Assembly: GCA_947574055.1 (NCBI GenBank)
Contig: CANPIC010000033.1
Location: forward strand, 1 to 33,688
Direction of reading: 5' to 3'
Origin: an uncultured bacterium
GTDB lineage: Bacteria > Bacillota > Clostridia > Lachnospirales > Lachnospiraceae
Length of the DNA: 33,688 bases
In this document: positions 16,235 through 23,905 of the stretch, piece after piece
Layout: the number at the start of each line of letters is the position of its first letter
Numbering within the stretch: the stretch's first letter is position 1
The notes under the pieces: model-generated
What the model was told of the DNA's origin: nothing
The model's database searches: none
What the model saw: only the letters and a program-made list of their open reading frames with translations
Program-made: the position numbers and the translations under genes

Positions 16235-17758
16235 ATGGAAAAAATACTGGAATTAAAAAATGTCTCCAAGTCTTTTGGCCGGATTTCCGTATTCAGAAAT
16301 ATTAATCTGTCACTTTGCAGAGGAGAGATACTGGCACTTGTCGGTGAAAATGGTGCCGGAAAATCGACCATGATGAATCTGCTGGGCGGGGTGTATCCTT
16401 ATGGCCAGTACGAGGGAGATATTTATGTAAAAGAAAACATATGCCATTTTAAAGACGCCAATGATTCTAAAAAAGCGGGTATTGAGATGATCCATCAGGA
16501 GATCAGCCTGCATACGGAACTGACGGTGGCTGAAAATGTACTGCTTGGCAACTGGACTGGGAATTATGGGTTTATAAAATGGAAACATACTTATGAGGAG
16601 GCAGCAAAATACCTGCAAAAAGTCGGGCTGGATGTGGACCCCAAAACAATGGTCTATAACCTGAGTACAAGCCAGCAACAGCTTTTGTCGATTGCCAAAG
16701 CACTGGCAGCGAATCCGCAGATCATACTGTTTGACGAACCGACCTCGGCGCTTACAGAGACGGATGCGGACAACCTGATCGAGATTATCAAGGCATTGAG
16801 CAAAAACGGCATATCCTGTATCTATATCTCTCACAAGCTGGACGAAGTATTTGCGCTGGCAGACAGGATCGCAGTACTCAGAGACGGTAATCTGATTTCT
16901 ACCTATAAAAAAGAAGAGGTGGAGGTAGATCGTATTATCGAGGATATGGTAGGCAGAAAGCTGGAAGAAATGTACCCCAAAAGAGTACTGCCAATCGGGG
17001 AAGAAGCATTGCGTGTGGAAGGGATTACCATTCCCCATCCTTATGTAAAAGACAAAAACCTGGTGGAAGACGTCGGCTTTTCGGTTGCCAGAGGAGAAAT
17101 ACTGGGATTCTCAGGTCTGGTGGGGAGTGGGCGAAGCGAAACGATGCATGTTATATTCGGCAGTCTGAAAAAATCAGCAGGCACCGTTTACCTGGAAGGC
17201 AATCCGCTGCAGATCAGATCTTCGAAAGAGGCCATCCGCATGGGAATCGGGATGGTGACAGAAGACCGCAAAAAAACAGGTATTATTGCACCGATGAATC
17301 TGCGGGAGAATATGACAATCGCCAGTCTGGATCATATCTCGGCAAGGACATGGATCAATAAGAAAAAAGAAAAGAAAATTTCACATGAATTTTATGAGAA
17401 GTTAGCAGTGAAAGCAAATGGTATTGAAGATAATATCATGAATCTGTCAGGCGGAAATCAGCAGAAGATTGTATTATCCAAGTGGCTGATGAAAGATATC
17501 AAGGTACTGATTCTGGATGAGCCGACAAGAGGGGTCGATGTCGGCGCCAAAGTGGAAATCTATCATGTCATCACGGAACTGGCAGAAAGGGGGATCGCTG
17601 TGATTATGGTTTCCTCAGAACTGCCCGAATTACTGGGGATGTGTGATCGGATCATTGTACTGAGCAGAGGCAGAGTGACGGGGAATATAGACAGAGAACA
17701 TTTTTCACAGGAGCGTATCATGCGTGCGGCTACCGGCCTGGAAACCTATGGCGTCTAG
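16235..17758 (+). CDS. Sugar ABC transporter ATP-binding protein (RbsA/MglA type)
   Basis: A 507-residue double ATPase. The first domain has Walker A GENGAGKST (37-45), the signature LSTSQQQL and Walker B LFDEPTSAL. The second has a degenerate Walker A (GLVGSGRSE), signature LSGGNQQK and LILDEPTRGVDVGA, as in RbsA, where only one site is fully active. LSTSQQQ is a variant of the usual LSxGQQQ. It is attached to the cytoplasmic face of the permease and powers uptake of a monosaccharide or close relative. ATG 16235 follows GGAGG. The binding-protein gene begins 35 bases downstream. Confidence 0.95.
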   Translation: MEKILELKNVSKSFGRISVFRNINLSLCRGEILALVGENGAGKSTMMNLLGGVYPYGQYEGDIYVKENICHFKDANDSKKAGIEMIHQEISLHTELTVAENVLLGNWTGNYGFIKWKHTYEEAAKYLQKVGLDVDPKTMVYNLSTSQQQLLSIAKALAANPQIILFDEPTSALTETDADNLIEIIKALSKNGISCIYISHKLDEVFALADRIAVLRDGNLISTYKKEEVEVDRIIEDMVGRKLEEMYPKRVLPIGEEALRVEGITIPHPYVKDKNLVEDVGFSVARGEILGFSGLVGSGRSETMHVIFGSLKKSAGTVYLEGNPLQIRSSKEAIRMGIGMVTEDRKKTGIIAPMNLRENMTIASLDHISARTWINKKKEKKISHEFYEKLAVKANGIEDNIMNLSGGNQQKIVLSKWLMKDIKVLILDEPTRGVDVGAKVEIYHVITELAERGIAVIMVSSELPELLGMCDRIIVLSRGRVTGNIDREHFSQERIMRAATGLETYGV

Positions 17759-17793
17759 CGCAATACGATAAAACAGGAAAAGGAGAGAAAAGA

Positions 17794-18831
17794 ATGAAGA
17801 AAAAAATCTTGGCAATGTTGTTGGTGGGAACGATGGTATTCTCATTGGCAGGATGCGGATCACAACCGGCAAAAGAGGAACCGGCAGCAGATGGGGAAAC
17901 GGCGGCCTCAGAGGAAGCATCTGCATCGCAGGAAGGCGCAAACGAAGAAGCGCCGGTGGCGGATGGGGAAGAACCCTATGTCATCTGGGTCAATCCGCTG
18001 GTTGGAAGCGCCGTGTTTACAAGTGCGGATAACGGAATTACCGCGGCTGCAGAGGAATTTGGATTCAAACTCAAAATCATCGGCCCTTCCGTGCTTGATG
18101 ATACCCAGATGTATGAAGCGGTACAGAGTGCGATCGTCGAACAGCCGGATCTTATTGTGACAACCCCTTATAACTATTCTGCCATTCAGGGATTGTATGC
18201 CGATGCACAGACAAAGGGGATACCGATTATCAATATCAGCTCTGACTCCGAAGAGAGCGGGCGGGTCAGCTTTATTGGCACTGACAATACGGCATACGGA
18301 AAGCTGGCAGCGGATTATATCAATGAAAAAACAGGTGGTGAAGCCAACGTCCTGATTATGATGGCCAATCTTGATACAAGCAATCAGCTTGAACAAAAGA
18401 CTGCTTTCGAAGAAAAGTGCGCGGCAGACTATCCGAATATCAAAGTAGTGCTGACAGATGAAGATAACGGAGACAGTGCAACGGCGCTGCAAAAGTTTGA
18501 AGATAACCTGAAAGCACATCCGGAAATAGACACGATTTTCTGTCTGGAATCCATCGGCGGTGTTGCGGCTGCCAATGCAGTGGAAGAACTGGGCATGGAA
18601 GGACAGATTACGATTCTGGCGATTGATGACAACGAGGATACCATGCAATATATCAGAGACGGTAAGATCTGGGGCACGATGGCGCAGAATTTCTACAAGA
18701 TGGGCTATACGGCAGGTGAGTTTGCAGCCAGACATTTGCAGGGTGAAACAGTTGATTCGATCGTGGACTCAGGTACAATCCTGATCACAAAGGAAAACGC
18801 GGACAGTTATACGGAAGAGTTTTATCAGTAA
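17794..18831 (+). CDS. Sugar-binding lipoprotein of the ABC importer (RbsB-like)
   Basis: A 345-residue extracellular lipoprotein. A short signal peptide (MKKKILAMLLVGTMVFSLAG) leads to the lipobox LAGC, which is cut before the Cys and lipid-anchored. An Ala/Glu-rich linker follows to about residue 60. Then comes a Peripla_BP_4 domain (VWVNPLVGSAVF-like start, IGTDNTAYGKLAADYI, ILAIDDNEDTMQYI). It delivers ligand to the ribose-type permease. ATG 17794 has AAAGGAGAG upstream. The ligand is unknown; given the SGNH esterase in the operon, an acylated sugar is possible. Confidence 0.92.
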   Translation: MKKKILAMLLVGTMVFSLAGCGSQPAKEEPAADGETAASEEASASQEGANEEAPVADGEEPYVIWVNPLVGSAVFTSADNGITAAAEEFGFKLKIIGPSVLDDTQMYEAVQSAIVEQPDLIVTTPYNYSAIQGLYADAQTKGIPIINISSDSEESGRVSFIGTDNTAYGKLAADYINEKTGGEANVLIMMANLDTSNQLEQKTAFEEKCAADYPNIKVVLTDEDNGDSATALQKFEDNLKAHPEIDTIFCLESIGGVAAANAVEELGMEGQITILAIDDNEDTMQYIRDGKIWGTMAQNFYKMGYTAGEFAARHLQGETVDSIVDSGTILITKENADSYTEEFYQ

Positions 18832-18930
18832 AAGGCTGATTTTGGCAAAACAGCCTTGCCATTCATGATTTTGCGAGAGCCGGTCTGCCGGGGACAGGGA
18901 TTACTGCCTGCTTCCGTCAGACCGGTATTT
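18832..18930 (+). terminator. Hairpin region ending the ABC operon
   Basis: Right after the stop, AAGGCTG (18832-18838) pairs with CAGCCTT (18851-18857). A second, longer hairpin has CCGGTCTG (18880-18887) pairing with CAGACCGG (18918-18925), with an inner CAGG/CCTG stem, and is followed by TATTTTG. The region separates convergent genes, so the second hairpin may serve as terminator. The T-tract is weak. Confidence 0.5.
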
Positions 18931-18945
18931 TGTCGCATAACCAAT

Positions 18946-19768
18946 CTAAATCCGGGTTACCGGTATCTCAATCTGCACAAGGGCGTCCTCCATCCTGTCG
19001 ATTACATTTTCATTGATAATGACCTCGTAAGCAAATCCTGATAACATAAGACCATGTTTCTCAGCATATTTCAGGATCCGTTGATAACATAAAACTGCGT
19101 TATCTGCGGATTCTCTGTAAAAAGCCTGTACATATTCCCCGGCGGGCTGTATGTGCAACCCGGCCCTTTTTATGGGCAAGGGGATCTCGATAAACATTTT
19201 TGTGTAATTTTCGAACTTACTTTGCAGAAGGCTCTCCACCGGGATCATTGTCCCATAAGAGGCGTCATGCAGGCGGCGCAGCTGATATTTTTTTGTTTCA
19301 TCGGTGATTAGTTCCACCAATCTGTCAAAAGAAGTGTCCGGTGTGATGGTTACAGTGACAAAGCAGTGTGCTTTTTTTCTGACAGTTCTGATTTGTGACA
19401 AATCCATTGTCAGCAGTGTCTGCATATTCCGGTGATGACAGGCCAGTGTTTTACGGACCGCTTTCAGATGAGACAGTTCCCGGTCTAACTCCTCCATTTT
19501 TTCCCGCAGGAGCTGTTCCATACTGGCAGCGGACCGGTTCTGCATAAAAACCTGGATTATCGTCGATGGGCACGTCCAGTTCCCGCAGCAGCAGGATGGT
19601 TTCCAGGACAGAACTTTGATGATAGCTGTAATACCGGTATCCGTTTTCAGGATGGATCACTGCCGGATGAAAGAGGCCGATTTCATCATACCACATCAGC
19701 GTTTTCTTGTTGATGCCATTCAGGGCGGCAAATTGACCGATGGTGAGCAGTTTTCCTTTTTTCTCCAT
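18946..19768 (-). pseudogene. MerR-family regulator broken by one extra base
   Basis: The start (ATG at 19766-19768) encodes a MerR HTH: LLTIGQFAALNGINKKTLMW, YDEIGLFHPAVI, GYRYYSY, then LLLRELDVPIDD. After that the frame runs into unrelated sequence. From about 19555 a second frame carries the continuation (VFMQNRSAASMEQLLREKME) and a ~190-residue ligand-sensing C-terminus similar to the GyrI-like domains of BmrR-type multidrug regulators (FVTVTITPDTSF; YTKMFIEIPLPI; YEVIINENVID). Removing one T at 19557-19558 on the plus strand would rejoin the frames as PIDDIQVFMQNR. So this is a single-base insertion, either a real mutation or a sequencing error. Both parts are otherwise intact. Confidence 0.85.
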
Positions 19769-19789
19769 GTTTGTGATTCCCTCATGATT

Positions 19790-19804
19790 GTACAGTTACT
19801 GTAC
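19790..19804. promoter_or_regulatory. MerR-type operator palindrome
   Basis: GTACAGT-T-ACTGTAC is a perfect 7-1-7 palindrome 22 bases before the MerR start codon. Palindromes of this type lie between the -35 and -10 boxes of promoters controlled by BmrR/TipA-like MerR proteins. It points to self-control of the now-broken regulator, or to control of another target. Confidence 0.65.
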
Positions 19805-19954
19805 GAATTAGTATAAGGCAAATATCATTAAAAAAACAAGCAGGGAGGAGAAAAAAGGCGGATCATTAAAATAGTTTCATTTTGCGGAGACCAATGTGCC
19901 CCGCCGGACATCTAATCTATGTAAATACAAAAGCTGGCCGGCAGAAAGGACATT

Positions 19955-20419
19955 ATGAAAAAAGAACAGTTGGGACAACTCATTGTGGCATCCGAGGATA
20001 CGCTGTACCATGTGGCGAAGACGCTGCTTGTCAGCGATGCGGACTGCGCGGATGCCATACAGGAAGCCATTGTAAAGGCATTTACAAAGCTGCATACACT
20101 GCGACAGGATTCCTATGCAAAGACCTGGCTGATCAGGATACTGATCAATGAGTGCTATACCTTTATACGCAGGGCAAAGCGTGTGGCGTCGCTGGAAGAG
20201 TGGCAGTGTGAGGAGATCGCAGGGGAGCAGGCGGACTATTCTGATCTGTATGAAGCGGTCAGCAGGCTTCCGGCTGATACCCGGATCTGCGTTACCCTCT
20301 ATTACCTGGAGGGATACAGTGTAAAAGAGACCGCGCATATACTGGAGATTACGGAAAGTGCCGTAAAGAACCGCCTTGCACGTGCGAGGAAACAGATGCG
20401 CGATGAACTGGAACAGTGA
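19955..20419 (+). CDS. ECF-type RNA polymerase sigma factor
   Basis: A 154-residue sigma-70 family protein with only regions 2 and 4. Region 2 has SDADCADAIQEAIVKAFTKL and AKTWLIRILINECYTF. Region 4 has LPADTRICVTLYYLEGYSVK and ETAHILEITESAVKNRLARA, a helix-turn-helix that reads the -35 element. ATG 19955 follows GAAAGGAC. The next gene, 50 bases downstream, encodes a membrane-anchored protein with a short cytoplasmic head, so the pair is a sigma factor and its likely anti-sigma factor. Envelope stress is the usual trigger for such pairs. Targets could include the beta-lactamase and envelope genes that follow. Confidence 0.9.
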   Translation: MKKEQLGQLIVASEDTLYHVAKTLLVSDADCADAIQEAIVKAFTKLHTLRQDSYAKTWLIRILINECYTFIRRAKRVASLEEWQCEEIAGEQADYSDLYEAVSRLPADTRICVTLYYLEGYSVKETAHILEITESAVKNRLARARKQMRDELEQ

Positions 20420-20469
20420 GTCATGGTAAGTGATATAGGGAAGCTGTTGCATATGTTGGAGGACAGAAT

Positions 20470-21903
20470 ATGAAATTGGAAAATCTGAAAGAAGAATTTC
20501 CCAGGATGCCGGAGGAAATACGGGATCTGATAGAACAGGAAGTGGAAAGGCAGGTTAAGACAGAGAGGCCGCGGTTCAAAAGCAGAAAGGCATGGGGCAG
20601 GACGCTGACGGCATCACTGGTGGCAGTGGTATTATGTGGTACGACGGTATTTGCCGGAGTCGGTATCTATCGGATGCAGCAAAAAAAGATTGGGGAGCAT
20701 GGGATCAGTGTGCATATTACAGGCGATGAAACGGCAGAGGGCAGCGCGGCAGAGAAAACGCTCAGTATCCCGGATGTGAAACTGGAAACCGGCTATCTGC
20801 CGGAGGGCATGGTCAGGGTGGAACCGGGAAAATACTGCTTTGAGGATGCCTTGTATCAGGGCGGTATCTCTATGGTGTTTTACCGGATGGATACCGGTGA
20901 TGATACGTTTGAGATGCAGCATGGGGATGTGCTTGCCAGCGAGACGTTTTCTGCTGACGGTAATCAGGGGGTGTACCTCGAATATCCGGATCTGTATGAA
21001 GATGACATCACGTTCAACCGGCGGATTTATGTGGCATTTGCGGATGTCCACTATGTGATGGAGATGTATGTGGCATCGGATGTAAGCAAAGAAGAGGCAA
21101 TCCGAATTGCCGAACAGGTAAGACTGATTCCGGTGGCAGATACGGAGGATGAGGAAATCATAGTGGCACAGGACTGGAGCAGCCGGCAGGAACCATCAGA
21201 AAAAGAGGCGTATGCAGAGGAGGAGGGGTATGAGACGATCACCTCTGTAGCCGTGGAAGAGATGAAAAATACACATGCGATAGGCGACAGTTTTGCGCTG
21301 GATGACCGGGGACTGACGGCCAGAGTGGCCGGCGTACAGATTGCGGATGATCTTGCGCTGCTGGATACAACGCTCTGGGAAGAGGATTTTGCAAAGGAGA
21401 CGGATGAGAACGGAGCACTGCGTCCGGCGAAGATACAGTATGTGAAAGCGGGTGACAGGAACACACTCAGCGAGGAAGTGGAATCCAGAGAGGTGCCGCA
21501 GAAGCTGGTCTATGCGGCGGTGGAGTATACCAATACCAGCGGAGAGGAAATGACGGATGTCCTGTTCTTTGGCAGCCTTGCGTGTATTGCCGAGGCCGAC
21601 GGGCGTATGCAGATGATAACAGAAGAGCAGCCGGGTGAGAACGATACCTGGGAAATGGCGGTCAACCATGGATTGTCTGCCCGCAAAGAGATGATTTATT
21701 ATGATGTGCACGGAGGCGAACGCGGCAATAACTATATCAAAAGTATCAAACCGGGTGAGACGATCACAGTGCATATGGCATGGATTGTAACGGAGGAAGA
21801 ACTGGAGAACTTGTATCTGAACCTGGATACCTATGGCGGCATATATGAATTTACCGAGAACTCCCTCCAGACCGGTTATGTGGATATCCGGAGCGGTCAC
21901 TAA
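20470..21903 (+). CDS. Membrane-anchored DUF4179-like protein, probable anti-sigma factor
   Basis: A 477-residue protein with a cytoplasmic head (residues 1-~43, charged), one membrane helix at ~44-67 (TLTASLVAVVLCGTTVFAGV) and a large outside domain. This layout matches DUF4179/DUF4367-type partners of ECF sigma factors in Clostridia. The outer part shows two regions: ~95-215, with LETGYLPEGMVRVEPGKY and YVAFADVHYVMEMYVAS, and ~250-470, beta-rich, with AVEYTNTSGEEMTDVLFF and IKPGETITVHMAWIV, resembling extracellular Ig-like DUF domains. It starts 50 bases after the sigma gene with GGAGGACAGAAT upstream. The inhibitory role is inferred from position and topology; the DUF number is from memory. 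Confidence 0.72.
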   Translation: MKLENLKEEFPRMPEEIRDLIEQEVERQVKTERPRFKSRKAWGRTLTASLVAVVLCGTTVFAGVGIYRMQQKKIGEHGISVHITGDETAEGSAAEKTLSIPDVKLETGYLPEGMVRVEPGKYCFEDALYQGGISMVFYRMDTGDDTFEMQHGDVLASETFSADGNQGVYLEYPDLYEDDITFNRRIYVAFADVHYVMEMYVASDVSKEEAIRIAEQVRLIPVADTEDEEIIVAQDWSSRQEPSEKEAYAEEEGYETITSVAVEEMKNTHAIGDSFALDDRGLTARVAGVQIADDLALLDTTLWEEDFAKETDENGALRPAKIQYVKAGDRNTLSEEVESREVPQKLVYAAVEYTNTSGEEMTDVLFFGSLACIAEADGRMQMITEEQPGENDTWEMAVNHGLSARKEMIYYDVHGGERGNNYIKSIKPGETITVHMAWIVTEEELENLYLNLDTYGGIYEFTENSLQTGYVDIRSGH

Positions 21904-22021
21904 AAAAGAGGCATCTGTTTTCTTACGACATTTTTTTATAAAAGCGGTTTATCTCAAAGTCTGTTGATGATAGTATAAAAGAAAAGGACAAACACCGGAA
22001 TCTGAAAGGGGAATGATACCT

Positions 22022-23074
22022 ATGAAAAAGACAGACGGATATGGCAGAGTGGTATACGGAATACTTTTGTGCGCAGCTGTAGTACTTCTGACCGGATGCG
22101 GCGGGGATTCTGCCATCCGGGGACGGGATTATGAAGAGAATGAGGCTGACGCAGAAGCACAGATCCTGCCTAAAGACAAGGATTTATCAGGGGAACAGAC
22201 ACCGGTGGTAACAGATCAGAGCGGGCCGCAAGAAAAAAACGAGGCAGAGACGAAAGTCGGCAGACAGGACGATCAGGCAGAGCCGGTTATCATGGATGCC
22301 GACTGGGCAGAATATTTTAACGGGCTACATGGCACAGCCGTTTTATATGATGCGACAGACAGGCAGTACACAATGTATAATCGTGAGCTGGCCTTGACAC
22401 AGCGATCGCCCTGTTCCACCTTTAAAATAGTTTCATCCCTGATTGCACTGGAAAACGGGGTGATCAATATAGAAGATTCTCTACGCAACTGGAGCGGCGA
22501 AATATTCTGGAATGAGAACTGGAATCGTGACATTGCCTTTGGAGATGCGTTTCGGGTTTCCTGCGTCTGGTATTTCAGAGAAGTGATTGATGATATCGGC
22601 AAGGAGCGGATGCAGCGGGAACTGGACAGCCTGCAGTATGGAAATTGTGATATTTCAGACTGGGAAGGGAAGCTGAATACTAACAATACCAATCGGGCGC
22701 TGACAGGCTTTTGGATTGAATCATCTCTGGAGATTTCGCCCAAAGAGCAGGTGGAGGTTATGGAACGCATTTTTGGAGAGGATTCCGCTTATACGGAGAA
22801 AAGCAGGCATGAATTAAAACAGGTGATGCTTGTCTCGGAAACGGAGGAAACAGATATCCTTATGTATGGAAAGACCGGAATGGGCAAGGCGCAGGGGATT
22901 GTCGTGGACGCATGGTTTACAGGATTTGCAGTGAGCGGAGAAAAAACGGTTTATTATTGTGTCCGTCTGGGACAGACGGATGGGGCAGAGGTATCCAGCC
23001 AGAAGGCAAAGGAAATTGCGATCAGGATTGTAGCAGATTATTATGGAGGATACGCGTCAGTTGGCCGTAAATGA
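22022..23074 (+). CDS. Class D beta-lactamase lipoprotein
   Basis: A 350-residue surface lipoprotein. A signal peptide ends in the lipobox LTGC (C26). A charged, disordered linker runs to about residue 88. The serine beta-lactamase fold then carries the class D motifs: STFK (132-135) with nucleophile Ser132 and the Lys that is carboxylated in this class, SCV (180-182) for the SxV motif, YGN (206-208), the omega-loop FWIESSLEISPKEQ with Trp231, and KTG (284-286). All catalytic residues are present. ATG 22022 has AAAGGGG at a ten-base distance; an ATG at 22013 is too close. A BlaR-type sensor is less likely, since there is no kinase-like or peptidase membrane domain. It lies after the ECF pair and may be its target. 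Confidence 0.88.
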   Translation: MKKTDGYGRVVYGILLCAAVVLLTGCGGDSAIRGRDYEENEADAEAQILPKDKDLSGEQTPVVTDQSGPQEKNEAETKVGRQDDQAEPVIMDADWAEYFNGLHGTAVLYDATDRQYTMYNRELALTQRSPCSTFKIVSSLIALENGVINIEDSLRNWSGEIFWNENWNRDIAFGDAFRVSCVWYFREVIDDIGKERMQRELDSLQYGNCDISDWEGKLNTNNTNRALTGFWIESSLEISPKEQVEVMERIFGEDSAYTEKSRHELKQVMLVSETEETDILMYGKTGMGKAQGIVVDAWFTGFAVSGEKTVYYCVRLGQTDGAEVSSQKAKEIAIRIVADYYGGYASVGRK

Positions 23075-23076
23075 AT

Positions 23077-23105
23077 TTGAATATTTCCCGTCAATCCGTT
23101 ATAAT
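23077..23105 (+). promoter_or_regulatory. Promoter of the acyltransferase block
   Basis: TTGAAT at 23077-23082, a 17-base spacer and a perfect TATAAT at 23100-23105 form a strong sigma-A promoter. It starts right after the beta-lactamase stop and gives a ~150-base leader before the lipoprotein gene. That leader is G+C-rich at first and then holds the hairpin TTTTGAAAAA/TTTTTCAAAA (23172-23202). Confidence 0.7.
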
Positions 23106-23268
23106 AACATACGATCGCCGCAGGCTGCGCCGGTATGAGCGGGCAGGCGCGGTAGGTACAGAGATCCGCTTTTTTGAAAAAGGATGACTGGATTTTTCAA
23201 AAGATGGAGAATACTGTATAAGAGATATGTAGGATAACAAGTATGATAGTGGAAAGGAAAATGCGATC

Positions 23269-23856
23269 ATGAAGAAACTCAGAACTCATCTCACAGCAGT
23301 GGCACTGATTCTGGCTATGGCTCTGGCCATGACAGGATGTGGCAGCAGTCAGGATACAGCTGATGGCGGCGGCAAGGAATCCTCCTATACAGATGCGCTT
23401 GCCGTACTGACTGCTGTGGTCGGCGCATATACCGGGGATGACCTGTTTGCCATGTATGGAGGAGATCAGGCCAATGCGGTGATGGATGCGCCCGGTACAT
23501 TTGATATCAGCAAAACGGAGGAACTGGAATTTACACTGGGACTGCCGCCGGAACAGGCAGAAGCAGTGGAAGATGCGGCTTCCATGGTCCACATGATGAA
23601 TGGGAATACCTTTACCGGCGCTGCTTATCGCCTGAAAGACGGCACCGACAGGGAGGCATTTGCCGAGGCGTTCAAAACGTATACGCTGGACCGGGAATGG
23701 ATCTGCGGATTCCCTGAAACCCTGCTGATTGTGGATGTAGACGGTTGCTATATCATAACAGCCTATGGGGAAGCGGGGATCATGGAGACATTTAAGAACA
23801 ATGCCCTGTCGGCTCTGAGCGGCGCACAGGTTATGGTAGAAGCGCCTCTGATGTAA
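23269..23856 (+). CDS. DUF4358-like lipoprotein
   Basis: A 195-residue secreted lipoprotein. The signal peptide ends at MTGC (lipobox, Cys at ~23), followed by a Gly/Asp/Ser-rich linker. The mature part (residues ~38-190) resembles DUF4358 proteins of Clostridia, with text such as MNGNTFTGAAYRLKDGTDRE and WICGFPETLLIVDVDGCYII; no catalytic motif is known to me. ATG 23269 has GGAAAGG upstream. It is the first gene after the promoter at 23077 and lies 49 bases before the first MBOAT gene, so it probably helps the acylation machinery outside the membrane. The family name is from memory. Confidence 0.65.
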   Translation: MKKLRTHLTAVALILAMALAMTGCGSSQDTADGGGKESSYTDALAVLTAVVGAYTGDDLFAMYGGDQANAVMDAPGTFDISKTEELEFTLGLPPEQAEAVEDAASMVHMMNGNTFTGAAYRLKDGTDREAFAEAFKTYTLDREWICGFPETLLIVDVDGCYIITAYGEAGIMETFKNNALSALSGAQVMVEAPLM

Positions 23857-23905
23857 ATCTGGCCGGGTCTGTGCCGGCAGGATACAGAGGCAGGAGAAAA
23901 AACGG

